Shown piece after piece: positions 17,572 through 26,331 of a DNA stretch of 64,000 nucleotides (positions are counted from its first letter, which is position 1; the number at the start of each line of letters is the position of its first letter). The notes beneath the pieces were generated by a model. That model did no database searches. It saw nothing but the letters and a program-made list of their open reading frames with translations, and was not told the origin of the DNA. This DNA comes from CAVQBP01 sp963740945 (GTDB lineage Bacteria > Bacteroidota > Ignavibacteria > Ignavibacteriales > Ignavibacteriaceae): NCBI GenBank assembly GCA_963740945.1, contig CAVUGE010000029.1, positions 1 to 64,000 on the forward strand, written 5' to 3'. Made by a program: the position numbers and the translations under genes.

Positions 17572-18573
17572 ATGATAGATTTTCAACAACTCAAAGAAAT
17601 CCTTATAAATAATAATTCATTTCTAATAACTACACATGTAAATCCTGACGCTGATGCTATAGGTTCAGAAATTGCACTTTATAATATCCTAAAAGAATTA
17701 GGGAAAGAAACATATATAATAAATTACAGTTCAATGCCTTATAACCTGAAGTTTTTAGATGTTGATAATAAAATTCAAAAGTATGATGAGATTCAACATC
17801 AAGATTTATTTTATATGGCAGATGTGCTGGTTGCAGTTGACTATAACAGAGTAGATAGAATAGTAAAGATGCGGAATAGATTTATTAACTCGAAAAAGGT
17901 AAAGATATGCATTGATCATCACCAGGAACCTGAAGACTTTGTTGATCATTATTTTATCGATATATCTTATACTGCAACGGGACAGATTTTATATGACTTA
18001 ATAAAAAAGACACAGATCGTTAACTTAAGCCATGGGACTGCACTTCCTATTTATGCGGCAATAATGACCGATACTGGTTCTTTCCGCTTTGAACGAACAA
18101 CTCCTCAAATTCATAATATTGCTGCCGAACTTTTGGGATATGATGTTGACCCGGGTGATGTTTTCGATAAAATTTATGACCAAAGTAAATTCGGTAAAAT
18201 AAAATTATTAGGGAAAGCTTTAGATTCATTAAAACTTTACGGAATAGATAAAGAAATAGGATATATGATCTTAACCAGGGATATGTTCGTTTCAACCGGA
18301 GCCGAAGAACATGATACAGACGGTTTTGTTAATTTTTCATTATCAGTGGAGAGGGTAAAAATAGGTTTGCTATTTATTGAATTAAATGAAGGTTTCAAGG
18401 TAAGTTTCCGTTCCAAAGGTAGTATCCCGGTTAATGAATTAGCCCAGGAGTTCGGAGGCGGCGGACATATAAATGCTGCTGGATTGAGAATATTTGACAA
18501 AAACCTATCCGAATTTTTACCTTTAATCCTTGAAAGAGCTGAAAATTACCTAAATAAAAATAAAGGAATATGA
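17572..18573 (+). CDS. nrnA: DHH-family nanoRNase / pAp phosphatase (NrnA-like)
   Basis: Degrades short oligoribonucleotides and 3'-phosphoadenosine 5'-phosphate. DHH-domain metal ligands are H22, D26 and D28 (THVNPDADAIGS), D90 (VAVDYN) and the DHH triad at 115-117, with MTDTGSFRFE at 165-174. The C-terminal DHHA1 domain has the substrate loop GGGGHINAAG at 295-304. Length 333 is typical. It overlaps the pepA start by four bases (ATGA), indicating translational coupling. An AT-rich TTTAAATATTTTTTGC stretch upstream may be part of the promoter. Confidence 0.9.
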   Translation: MIDFQQLKEILINNNSFLITTHVNPDADAIGSEIALYNILKELGKETYIINYSSMPYNLKFLDVDNKIQKYDEIQHQDLFYMADVLVAVDYNRVDRIVKMRNRFINSKKVKICIDHHQEPEDFVDHYFIDISYTATGQILYDLIKKTQIVNLSHGTALPIYAAIMTDTGSFRFERTTPQIHNIAAELLGYDVDPGDVFDKIYDQSKFGKIKLLGKALDSLKLYGIDKEIGYMILTRDMFVSTGAEEHDTDGFVNFSLSVERVKIGLLFIELNEGFKVSFRSKGSIPVNELAQEFGGGGHINAAGLRIFDKNLSEFLPLILERAENYLNKNKGI

Positions 18574-20081
18574 TGTTTAATCTGAATTTGAAATCCGGAA
18601 ATAAAAAAATTTCATATAAAAATTTATCTGTTTGTATGAGATATTTAATTGATGAAAAAAAACTGGATGAAAGCCTTGAAAATATTGAAAGAGTATTTAA
18701 TTTCCATTTGTCTGAACTTCAGAAGAAAACATTCTTAAGCAAAAACGGGACGGAAATCAGGGTTCCAAAACGCGACGGGAAACCGGATGAAGTTTATATC
18801 TTTAAAATAAAACTCGACGATAATTTCTCCGTTGATTATTTCAGGAATCATCTCGCCGGATTTTTACCGCAGTTGCAAAAAGAAGAAGTAAAGAACGTTC
18901 ATATTTTTATACCAAAATACCAGGCATTTCAAAAATTTTTTGAAATGGAAGAATATTTTTATCAGACTTTTATAGAAGGGATTATATTAGGCAATTATTC
19001 CTTTGATAAATATAAAACCGGAGATAAAAAAAATAAAGATCTATCTGTATATTTTTATTCGGATAATGAAAAGAAGTTAAAATTGGCAATGAATGAAGCT
19101 CTGAATATAATGGAAGGGGTTAACTTTGCCAAAGACCTGCAAAATGAACCGGCGATTACGATCACACCCCATGAACTGGCACAACGTATTTCATCAACTC
19201 TATCAAAAGAAGGTGTAAAAGTTACCGTTTTCAATGAAAAAGAAATAAAAAAGAAAAATATGGGCGGATTAACTGCTATAGGGATGGGAAGTGAAAATCC
19301 ACCGCGGTTTATTGTTTTAGATTATAGTCCTCAGGATAAAAATAAAAATAAAAAGAAAAAAAGAAAGATTGCTTTAGTTGGAAAGGGGATAACTTTTGAT
19401 TCCGGAGGTATATCTATAAAACCGGCAAATAATATGGGTGAAATGAAAGCCGATATGTCAGGTGCAGCAGTAGTTGCCGGAACAATTTTGGCAGCGGCAA
19501 AAGCGAATCTAAATGTTGATATCATAGGCATAATTCCTTCCGCAGAAAATATGGTTTCAGGGAAATCAATAAGACCGGGTGACATTATCATGACTGCTTC
19601 CGGAAAAAGCATTGAGATAGTTGATACGGATGCCGAAGGGAGGGTAATCCTATCCGATGCCCTAGACTATGCTTCAAAAGAAAAACCTGATGTGATTATA
19701 GATCTGGCGACTTTGACAGGTTCCTGTGTAATTGCCCTTGGAGAATTTGCGGCCGGTTTATTTACTAAAGATGAAAAGTTATCAAAACAACTTTTTGATT
19801 GCGGCTTGATGACTCATGATCTTGTATGGCCTCTCCCTATGTGGGATGATTATAATGAACTGAATAAAAGCGATGTAGCCGATGTAAAAAATCTGGGAGG
19901 AAAGTGGGGAGGAGCGATAAGTGCAGCAAAATTCCTCGAAAACTTTGTTGATAAAAAAATTCCATGGGCTCATCTCGATATTGCTGGCCCATCTATGGCA
20001 CATAATTATAATAATTATACAAAAAAATATATGACAGGTTTTGGAGTAAGATTATTATTTGAATATTTAAGAAAAAACTAG
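18570..20081 (+). CDS. pepA: M17 leucyl aminopeptidase
   Basis: Cytosolic dinuclear-zinc aminopeptidase, 503 residues. The N-terminal macro-like domain runs to about 180. The catalytic domain has GKGITFDSGG (K272, D277), MKADMSGAA (D295) and the family signature in the form DTDAEGRV (352-359; D354 and E356 are metal ligands). The first residue of that signature is Asp instead of the usual Asn. A Lys-rich stretch at 258-266 in the loop before the active site is unusual. Start overlaps nrnA by four bases. Confidence 0.93.
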   Translation: MMFNLNLKSGNKKISYKNLSVCMRYLIDEKKLDESLENIERVFNFHLSELQKKTFLSKNGTEIRVPKRDGKPDEVYIFKIKLDDNFSVDYFRNHLAGFLPQLQKEEVKNVHIFIPKYQAFQKFFEMEEYFYQTFIEGIILGNYSFDKYKTGDKKNKDLSVYFYSDNEKKLKLAMNEALNIMEGVNFAKDLQNEPAITITPHELAQRISSTLSKEGVKVTVFNEKEIKKKNMGGLTAIGMGSENPPRFIVLDYSPQDKNKNKKKKRKIALVGKGITFDSGGISIKPANNMGEMKADMSGAAVVAGTILAAAKANLNVDIIGIIPSAENMVSGKSIRPGDIIMTASGKSIEIVDTDAEGRVILSDALDYASKEKPDVIIDLATLTGSCVIALGEFAAGLFTKDEKLSKQLFDCGLMTHDLVWPLPMWDDYNELNKSDVADVKNLGGKWGGAISAAKFLENFVDKKIPWAHLDIAGPSMAHNYNNYTKKYMTGFGVRLLFEYLRKN

Positions 20082-20112
20082 GTAAGTAATTTGATTTTAA
20101 CCTCACCCCCTA

Positions 20113-20219
20113 GAGGGTGACCAAAAAGTAATTATTTTCTTAAAAATAGAACACTGATGACGCAGATTTTAACAGATTTTCACTGATTTCAATTTGAAAA
20201 TTACTTATTGGTCACCCTC
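20113..20219. repeat. Miniature inverted-repeat element, family B copy 1
   Basis: Arms GAGGGTGACCAAAAAGTAATT (20113-20133) and AATTACTTATTGGTCACCCTC (20199-20219) are near-perfect inverted complements enclosing about 65 bp. The same arms occur at 26105-26240. Nothing in it encodes a protein. It lies between pepA and the M48 protease gene. Confidence 0.88.
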
Positions 20220-20261
20220 AGGCGTCGGACAAATAACAGTTATAACTGTGGGATAATATTT

Positions 20262-21389
20262 ATGGATTCCAAAAAATATAACAATATAAAATTAGGTTTT
20301 AGTATTGGAGAGGGAATATTAAGCTTTATTCTCATTCTTCTTTTTGTAATGACCGGATTAAGCCTGGGTTTACAAAATTATATAAATCATTTTACCTCCA
20401 ATTCATATTTACTTTTCCTTTTATTTACAATTATAACCGGTGTCGCAGGAGCAATAATTTTTTCTCCCCTAAACTTTTATACCGGCTTTTATCTCGAACA
20501 TAAATTTAATTTATCTAATCAAACATTTATAAAATGGATATGGGAAGGTGCCAAAGGCGTTGCAGTATCCTCTGTAATAGGAGTTCCTATACTATTATTT
20601 TTTTATTATACTTTAAATAAATTCGGAAACCTATGGTGGCTTCCGTTAGCTATAGTTCTTTTTCTTGTATCGGTAATTTTAGCAAGAGTAGTTCCAATAA
20701 TAATATTGCCTTTATTTTATAAAGTAACTCCGATTGATGATGAAGATTTAAAGAGCAGAATTAACACTTTAGCAAAAGACGCCGGAATTAAAGTAGAAAA
20801 TGTCTATAAATTTAATATGAGTAAAAATACTAAAAAAGCAAACGCAGCTTTTACGGGAATAGGAAAATCAAAAAGAATATTACTCGGGGATACACTTCTT
20901 GAGAATTATACGAAAGACGAAATTGAAACCGTTATTGCTCATGAACTAGGTCATTATAAAAAGAAGCATATAGTTAAAAACATAGTTATAGGAACAGCAG
21001 CAAGTTTTCTTACATTGTTTCTTATATCCTATTTTTACAAAATTTCAATTCACTGGTTCGGCTTTGATAAAATAATAATAGTCGCAGCACTTCCTATCCT
21101 TTCGCTGTGGATAATGTTAATTGGTTTGGTTCAAACTCCGCTAACAAATATTTTATCAAGGAAATATGAATATGAAGCTGATGAATATGCCGTATCATCA
21201 ACTAGAAAACCTACAGCTTTCAAATCAACTTTAGAAAAATTGACCGAACAAAACTTAGGTGATAAAGACCCCCATCCTTTTGTAGAATGGTTTTTTTATA
21301 GTCACCCGTCAATAAAAAACAGAATTTCTGCTTTAGAAGAATTTGTGGAAAAAAATAATATAGTTGAAGAAGCTATTGGGTTAAAGTAA
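20262..21389 (+). CDS. M48 family membrane metalloprotease (Ste24/CAAX protease 1-like)
   Basis: A multi-pass membrane zinc protease. Hydrophobic segments are near residues 17-36, 50-68, 100-116, 124-150, 243-260 and 270-292. The zinc site is HELGH at 227-231 with a third ligand probably E305 in EYEADEYA. The long N-terminal membrane region before the catalytic domain matches Ste24-type proteases rather than the short HtpX. I use the ATG at 20262; the open frame extends to 20208, but that part runs into the inverted-repeat element and encodes a basic, unrelated tail. Its substrate in bacteria is unclear; membrane protein quality control is a family-level guess. Confidence 0.9.
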   Translation: MDSKKYNNIKLGFSIGEGILSFILILLFVMTGLSLGLQNYINHFTSNSYLLFLLFTIITGVAGAIIFSPLNFYTGFYLEHKFNLSNQTFIKWIWEGAKGVAVSSVIGVPILLFFYYTLNKFGNLWWLPLAIVLFLVSVILARVVPIIILPLFYKVTPIDDEDLKSRINTLAKDAGIKVENVYKFNMSKNTKKANAAFTGIGKSKRILLGDTLLENYTKDEIETVIAHELGHYKKKHIVKNIVIGTAASFLTLFLISYFYKISIHWFGFDKIIIVAALPILSLWIMLIGLVQTPLTNILSRKYEYEADEYAVSSTRKPTAFKSTLEKLTEQNLGDKDPHPFVEWFFYSHPSIKNRISALEEFVEKNNIVEEAIGLK

Positions 21390-21423
21390 TTTTCTAATCA
21401 TGATAGATTAGTCAGGACTTAAC

Positions 21424-22122
21424 TTGTTATCATATATAAAATTTTTTTTTATTATCATACACGCAACTATTTGTTCAATATTTGCCCTTGTATTTTCATT
21501 GGACAGAAGCTTTTTTCTTTACTATAAATTATCCAAAGTTTTTTCAAAAGGAATCTTTTTAATATCCGGTATTAAGCTAACAATAAGCGGGTTGGAAAAC
21601 TTTGATCATAAGAAGATATATGTTTTTGTTTCAAATCATAGCAGCCAGTATGATATACCCTCACTTCAATATTCGATACCTATTCCGATAAGTATTGTCT
21701 TTAAAAAAGAATTAAGTAAAATCCCTTTGTTCGGGTGGCAGTTGAGAACCGGCCCTTATGTTATGATTGATAGAACAAATACCGAAAGTGCATTAAAAAG
21801 TATTGAAAAAGCAAAAAAAAGAATGATTGAAAAGGGTCTTTCACCGCTAGTTTTTGCAGAAGGCACAAGAAGCAAGACCGGAGAAGTTCAAACCTTCAAA
21901 AGGGGGGCATTCTACCTAGCCTCAAAAGTTGGCTTCCCCATTGTCCCTGTATCAGTCAGCGGTGCATCAAAAATTCTACCTAAAGGGAAATTTAAAATAA
22001 AAAGCGGTACTATTTATGTTCATTTTGATAAACCGATTACTACAGAAAATATGGTAAACAGGCGGGATGAACTTGAACTTATGGCAAAAGTAAGGGATAT
22101 TGTAATTCGCAATTTAAAATAG
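21424..22122 (+). CDS. plsC: 1-acyl-sn-glycerol-3-phosphate acyltransferase
   Basis: Adds the second acyl chain in phospholipid synthesis at the inner membrane. An N-terminal membrane segment (about 5-26) precedes the HX4D catalytic motif (H72, D77 in NHSSQYD). FKKEL (93-97), the EGTRS substrate motif (146-150) and the PIVPVSVSG block follow. 232 residues is typical. The start is a TTG; no better ATG precedes the first hydrophobic helix. gatC begins eight bases after the stop. Confidence 0.92.
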   Translation: MLSYIKFFFIIIHATICSIFALVFSLDRSFFLYYKLSKVFSKGIFLISGIKLTISGLENFDHKKIYVFVSNHSSQYDIPSLQYSIPIPISIVFKKELSKIPLFGWQLRTGPYVMIDRTNTESALKSIEKAKKRMIEKGLSPLVFAEGTRSKTGEVQTFKRGAFYLASKVGFPIVPVSVSGASKILPKGKFKIKSGTIYVHFDKPITTENMVNRRDELELMAKVRDIVIRNLK

Positions 22123-22130
22123 GTTAGTAA

Positions 22131-22421
22131 ATGGGTGTAACAATAAAAGATGTAGAACATATCGCTGAATTGGCGAGATTAAAATTCAATGAAAGGGAAC
22201 TGGACAATTTTACTCACCAGCTGAATGAAATTTTATCATATGTTGAAAAACTGAATGAACTGGATACGGAAAACGTTGAACCGCTATCCCATCCTGTTGA
22301 AAACAGCAATATTTTTAGAGAAGATGAAGTCAAACCTTCCGTAAACAGGGAAGATGCATTAAGGAATGCACCTGATAAAAACGAAGTATTTTTCAAAGTG
22401 CCAAAAGTAATTGAGCAATAA
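22131..22421 (+). CDS. gatC: Asp/Glu-tRNA amidotransferase subunit C
   Basis: Small stabilising subunit of GatCAB, which converts misacylated Glu-tRNA(Gln) or Asp-tRNA(Asn) to the amide forms. The 96-residue product has the family's VEHIAELARLKF start, the QLNEILSYVEKLNELDT helix and the C-terminal FKVPKVIEQ. gatA and gatB are not adjacent. Its presence implies that tRNA-dependent amidation operates in this organism. Confidence 0.93.
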   Translation: MGVTIKDVEHIAELARLKFNERELDNFTHQLNEILSYVEKLNELDTENVEPLSHPVENSNIFREDEVKPSVNREDALRNAPDKNEVFFKVPKVIEQ

Positions 22422-22426
22422 AGTTA

Positions 22427-22466
22427 ATGGATGAATGGATGAATGGATGAATGGATGATTGGATGA
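22427..22466. repeat. 8-bp tandem repeat ATGGATGA
   Basis: About five copies of an eight-base unit, ending in the variant TTGGATGA, start five bases after the gatC stop. Non-coding. Confidence 0.9.
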
Positions 22467-22513
22467 AAAAGGGGCATTTATTCCATTTAGACTAACTACA
22501 AATTACAAAAAGT

Positions 22514-23269
22514 ATGATAGTTGGAATTATTCCCGCACGTTTTGCTTCTACAAGATTAATGGGAAAACCTCTTGCAGATATTGGGGGAAAACCGATGATT
22601 CAGCATACATACGAGAATTGTTTAAAGTCTAAACTTCTAAATGAAGTAGTTGTTGCTGTTGATGATCAAAAGATTGCTCAGGTTATAAATGGTTTCGGCG
22701 GTAAAGCAATTATGACCCCGAAAAATATACAAACAGGATCTGACCGGATAGCTTTTGCTGCAAAGACTTTACCGGATGCAAAGATAATAGTAAACATTCA
22801 AGGAGATGAACCTTTTATAAAAGGAGGAATGATTGATCAGGCTATCGAACCCCTTTTATTTGACCTTTCTGTGAATGTATCTACTCTGGCAAAGAAAATT
22901 GAGACTGTACAAGAACTAAAATCCCCCTCTGTTGTGAAAGTAGTATTCGATTATAAAAATTTTGCACTCTACTTTTCACGCTCACCGATTCCTTTTGTAA
23001 GAGATGCAAAAACCAATCTTGAAAAAATAATAAATGCTGACATTTATAAACATGTAGGTTTATATGTATTTAGACGCGAAGCATTATTCCGGTTTACAGA
23101 ACTTGAACAAACCGACCTGGAGAAGATTGAAAAACTTGAACAGCTGAGGATGCTTGAACATGGTTTTAAGATAAAAATAGTCGTGACGGAATATGAAAAC
23201 CTTGCTGTTGATACTCCCGAAGATCTGGATCGGGCAAGGTTCTATTATGTTAATTATGTAAACAGATAA
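22514..23269 (+). CDS. kdsB: 3-deoxy-manno-octulosonate cytidylyltransferase
   Basis: Activates KDO as CMP-KDO for the lipopolysaccharide inner core. The 251-residue sequence begins with the nucleotide-binding GIIPARFASTRLMGKPL (residues 4-20) and has the NIQGDEPF motif, YFSRSPIPFVRD, and the HVGLYVFRREAL and EKLEQLRMLEHG blocks typical of KdsB. Its presence, with lpxA in this window, shows a Gram-negative envelope with a KDO-containing LPS. Confidence 0.95.
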   Translation: MIVGIIPARFASTRLMGKPLADIGGKPMIQHTYENCLKSKLLNEVVVAVDDQKIAQVINGFGGKAIMTPKNIQTGSDRIAFAAKTLPDAKIIVNIQGDEPFIKGGMIDQAIEPLLFDLSVNVSTLAKKIETVQELKSPSVVKVVFDYKNFALYFSRSPIPFVRDAKTNLEKIINADIYKHVGLYVFRREALFRFTELEQTDLEKIEKLEQLRMLEHGFKIKIVVTEYENLAVDTPEDLDRARFYYVNYVNR

Positions 23270-23329
23270 ATATATTTTTTAATATTGCCGCTTTTGTCTA
23301 TGTAAATATTAAAGGTTATTTTTTACAAT

Positions 23330-23746
23330 ATGAATTGCATTTTTTGTGATATAGTTGGTAAAAAAGTAGAAGCCGAGATACTTTTTGAGAACGATAACAT
23401 TATTTCTTTTTTGGATATAAGGCCCGTTAATTTCGGTCATGCCCTGGTTATCCCTAAGAGTCATTATAAGAATTTTCTTTCCGTTCCGGTAAATGAACTT
23501 GATGAATTGATTGAGCTTACACAGTACCTATCAAAGTATATAAAAGAAGTTTTAAACGCTGATGGGTTTAATATCATTGTCAATAACGGGGCTGCTGCCG
23601 GGCAAACGGTTTATCATTTCCATTTCCATATTATTCCCCGATTTGAAAAAGACTTCAATTTTAAACCAAATTTTAAACTTTATTCTTTCGGGAAAATGAA
23701 AGAATATGCCGATATTATTCGTGATGCAATAAAAACAGAAGGATAA
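23330..23746 (+). CDS. HIT-family nucleotide hydrolase
   Basis: A 138-residue HinT-like protein. The histidine triad is H96-x-H98-x-H100 in HFHFHIIPRF, and CIFCDI at residues 3-8 gives the two cysteines seen in zinc-binding HIT proteins. It probably hydrolyses AMP-lysine or similar nucleoside phosphoramidates. It is followed five bases later by the B12-binding protein gene. Confidence 0.92.
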   Translation: MNCIFCDIVGKKVEAEILFENDNIISFLDIRPVNFGHALVIPKSHYKNFLSVPVNELDELIELTQYLSKYIKEVLNADGFNIIVNNGAAAGQTVYHFHFHIIPRFEKDFNFKPNFKLYSFGKMKEYADIIRDAIKTEG

Positions 23747-23751
23747 ATGTA

Positions 23752-24159
23752 ATGGATCAGAAAATCAGAGTACTAATTGCTAAAGCAGGACTGGACGGTC
23801 ATGACAGGGGAGCAAAAGTAATAGCTGCAGCCTTAAGGGATGCCGGAATGGAAGTTATTTATACCGGCTTGCGTCAAACTCCGGAAATGATAGTTGAAGC
23901 AGCCTTGCAGGAAGATGTGGATGTTATCGGAATCAGTATTTTATCCGGCGCACATATGACTATATTTCCCAAAATACTTAATTTAATGAAAGAAAAAGGC
24001 TTAAATGATATTCTTTTGACCGGCGGAGGAATAATTCCCACTGAAGATATTAAAGCACTTAAAGCTCAAGGAGTTGGAGAATTGTTTACTCCCGGAGCAC
24101 CTACAACTGCAATAGCTGACTATATTAAATTATGGACTCAATCTCACCCGAGGGATTAG
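23752..24159 (+). CDS. Cobalamin-binding subunit, methylmalonyl-CoA mutase small-chain type
   Basis: A 135-residue stand-alone B12-binding domain. The cobalamin-ligating motif DGHDRG is at 15-20 (H17 is the lower cobalt ligand). A GISILSGAH strand-loop and LTGGGIIP follow, as in the C-terminal domain of methylmalonyl-CoA mutase. Such free-standing domains pair with a separate catalytic subunit encoded elsewhere, which is not in this window. The enzyme would link propionate metabolism and the TCA cycle; another B12 mutase partner is possible. Confidence 0.9.
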   Translation: MDQKIRVLIAKAGLDGHDRGAKVIAAALRDAGMEVIYTGLRQTPEMIVEAALQEDVDVIGISILSGAHMTIFPKILNLMKEKGLNDILLTGGGIIPTEDIKALKAQGVGELFTPGAPTTAIADYIKLWTQSHPRD

Positions 24160-24198
24160 ATTCAAAAAATTCCTCCCCAACTGGAGTAAAATATATGA

Positions 24199-24292
24199 AA
24201 AGATGACATCTTTAAAAGTAAAATCATGTCCAATTTTTTATTCAAATATAAGTTCCGATAAGCTAATTTTAAAAAGTAAAGATGTCATCTTT
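24199..24292. repeat. Pair of 15-bp odd palindromes AAAGATGNCATCTTT
   Basis: AAAGATGACATCTTT (24199-24213) and AAAGATGTCATCTTT (24278-24292) are each self-complementary around the central base and together form a larger inverted repeat. TGCGTAACTTGAGTAAATAA at 24307-24326 resembles one end of the family A miniature element. Could be a degraded element or an operator pair for the lipoprotein gene at 24345. Confidence 0.75.
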
Positions 24293-24344
24293 CAAAAACC
24301 GGATAGTGCGTAACTTGAGTAAATAAATATTAAAATTACCGTTA

Positions 24345-24887
24345 ATGAAAAAATTCCTAAGTAACTCTGAAATCAATGAATTTAATTCATTCTTCGTTAA
24401 TATAATTATTATTCTATTGTTATTATTTTTTCCAGCCTGCCAAAATAAAAAAGCATCCGGCGGAAAAAATCTAATTGAAAAAAGGAACGGATTAATCTAT
24501 AAACAAAACAGTGATACCGCATATACCGGATTAATTAAAGATACGACTAAAAACGTAATATTTGAATATTATGTTAAGCAAGGTTTAAAGAATGGTGAGT
24601 TCAAAATATCAGAACTTAATGGACAAACAATAATGATCGGTAATATGGTAAAAGATAAAAATGAGGGTGAATGGAAGTATTTTTATCCAAATGGTCAAAT
24701 TGAATCTATCGGAAATTTCGCTAATGACCAGCCTAATGGGAAATGGATATTCTATTTTGAAACCGGCAAGAAAAAAGAAGAGGGAATATTCGTTAATGGA
24801 GTAAGAACAGGCAAGTGGATTGAATATGACTCAGCCGGAGCTATAAAGGATTATAAAAATTTTACTAAAGTAAAGAAAAGCAAGTAA
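24345..24887 (+). CDS. MORN/YwqK-repeat lipoprotein
   Basis: A 180-residue exported protein. A hydrophobic segment (about 17-34) ends in a lipobox-like FPAC, so it is probably lipid-anchored. The mature part has three toxin_YwqK/MORN-type repeats of about 22 residues with the pattern GEWKYFYPNGQIESIGNF ... GKWIFYFETGKKKEEGIF ... GKWIEYDSAGAIK. The repeats are a structural scaffold. Some database names call such proteins antitoxins, which I do not adopt here because no toxin partner is present. A larger relative lies at 53054-54394. Confidence 0.85.
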   Translation: MKKFLSNSEINEFNSFFVNIIIILLLLFFPACQNKKASGGKNLIEKRNGLIYKQNSDTAYTGLIKDTTKNVIFEYYVKQGLKNGEFKISELNGQTIMIGNMVKDKNEGEWKYFYPNGQIESIGNFANDQPNGKWIFYFETGKKKEEGIFVNGVRTGKWIEYDSAGAIKDYKNFTKVKKSK

Positions 24888-25096
24888 TATTTATTCAATA
24901 TCTGTCCGAAATAAAACTAAAAAGAAATTGATTCCAGTTAAGGTAAAGTGATTATCTATTATAAATTGATAGACTGAAAATGTAAATTCTCATAAGGAAA
25001 TTGGTAAAATAGAAATTTAATAGAATTGAAATTATATCGTTTGTTAATTAGTTTAGTAAGTCTAATTAAAAATATTTTCTAAAAGGAGAGCGAAAA

Positions 25097-26089
25097 ATGG
25101 CTATTAAAGTTGGTATAAATGGATTCGGAAGAATTGGAAGATTGGTATTTCGCAGAAGCCTACAGCTTGGCGGTATTGATTTTGTTGGAATAAATGATTT
25201 AACTGATGCTAAAACTTTAGGACATCTGTTAAAATATGATTCGGTTCATGGACGATTTAAAGGTGAAGTTAAAGTTGACGGAAATGATTTAATAGTTAAC
25301 GGCGATAGGATCAAAATTACGGCTGAGAAAGATCCTTCAAATTTAAAGTGGAAAGATCTGGGAGCTGATGTTGTTATTGAATCAACAGGTATTTTTAGAT
25401 CCAAAGAAGCTTGTATGAAGCACGTTGATGCAGGAGCAAAAAAAGTTATCCTTACAGTTCCTTCAAAAGGTGATGTAGATGCAACGGTTGTTTTAGGAGT
25501 AAACGATGAAGTATTAACAGGAAATGAAAAAGTACTTTCTAATGCATCATGTACTACAAATTGTTTGGCTCCAATGGTTAAAGTACTTCATGATAACTTT
25601 GGTATAGATAAAGGTTTTATGACTACCGTACATTCATATACAAATGATCAAAGATTACTTGATCTTCCTCATAGTGATTTAAGAAGAGCAAGATCTGCCG
25701 CTGTTTCTATAATTCCTACAACAACAGGTGCGGCAAAGACAATCGGAAAAATAATCAGCGAATTAAAAGGGAAACTTGATGGATTCTCATTAAGAGTCCC
25801 GACACCTGACGGTTCGATAACTGATTTTGTCGCAATTCTTAAAAAAGATGCTTCGGTTGAAGATGTTAATACTGCTATGAAGAACGCTGCTGAAAGCAGC
25901 ATGAAAGGAATTATGGAATATACAGAAGATCCTATAGTTTCTGCTGATATTGTAGGAAATTCACATTCCTGTATTTTCGATGCTCTGTCAACAATGTCTA
26001 ATGGAAATCTCGTTAAAGTTGTCGGATGGTATGATAATGAATGGGGATATTCTTGCAGGGTAGTTGATTTAGTATTAAAAATTGCATAA
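25097..26089 (+). CDS. gap: Glyceraldehyde-3-phosphate dehydrogenase, type I
   Basis: Glycolytic/gluconeogenic enzyme, 330 residues. The NAD-binding GINGFGRIGRLVFR is at 6-19. D34 at the end of the second strand suggests NAD preference. The catalytic cysteine is C152 in SNASCTTNCLAP. The HSYTNDQR and WYDNEWGYSCRVVDL blocks are present. AAGGAGAG at 25082-25089 is a strong ribosome site. pgk follows but is separated by a miniature inverted-repeat element. Confidence 0.97.
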   Translation: MAIKVGINGFGRIGRLVFRRSLQLGGIDFVGINDLTDAKTLGHLLKYDSVHGRFKGEVKVDGNDLIVNGDRIKITAEKDPSNLKWKDLGADVVIESTGIFRSKEACMKHVDAGAKKVILTVPSKGDVDATVVLGVNDEVLTGNEKVLSNASCTTNCLAPMVKVLHDNFGIDKGFMTTVHSYTNDQRLLDLPHSDLRRARSAAVSIIPTTTGAAKTIGKIISELKGKLDGFSLRVPTPDGSITDFVAILKKDASVEDVNTAMKNAAESSMKGIMEYTEDPIVSADIVGNSHSCIFDALSTMSNGNLVKVVGWYDNEWGYSCRVVDLVLKIA

Positions 26090-26104
26090 TAAATTTCCCG
26101 GGAG

Positions 26105-26240
26105 TTATGAGGGTGACCAAAAAGTATTTTTTCAGTCATTCTTAAGGAGTCCTCGACTGAAGAATCTCAATAATTATTCGAGTATGAGATTCTTCGCTGA
26201 CGATCAGGATGACAATATTACTTTTTGGTCGCCCTCATAA
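26105..26240. repeat. Miniature inverted-repeat element, family B copy 2, between gap and pgk
   Basis: Terminal arms of 22 bases (26105-26126 and 26219-26240) match as inverted complements at 21 positions; the core is TGAGGGTGACCAAAAAGTA. Inside, GAAGAATCTCA (26159-26169) and TGAGATTCTTC (26185-26195) form a second hairpin. The whole 136-bp unit could fold into a long double hairpin in the gap-pgk transcript. Confidence 0.92.
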
Positions 26241-26331
26241 TCTCCATCCCTTCCAGATAAATTTTATTATTATTTCAACTTTAAACTTAATATTTAAAAA
26301 TTCGGTTTTTAATGAATGAAAGGCTGCTGCA

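Noticed and set aside
20208..20261. Longer N-terminus for the M48 protease
   Set aside because: That part begins inside the inverted-repeat element and gives a basic tail unlike the family; the ATG at 20262 fits better.
24345..24887. Antitoxin of a YwqK toxin-antitoxin pair
   Set aside because: The repeats are MORN-like, the protein has a lipoprotein signal and no toxin gene is adjacent.
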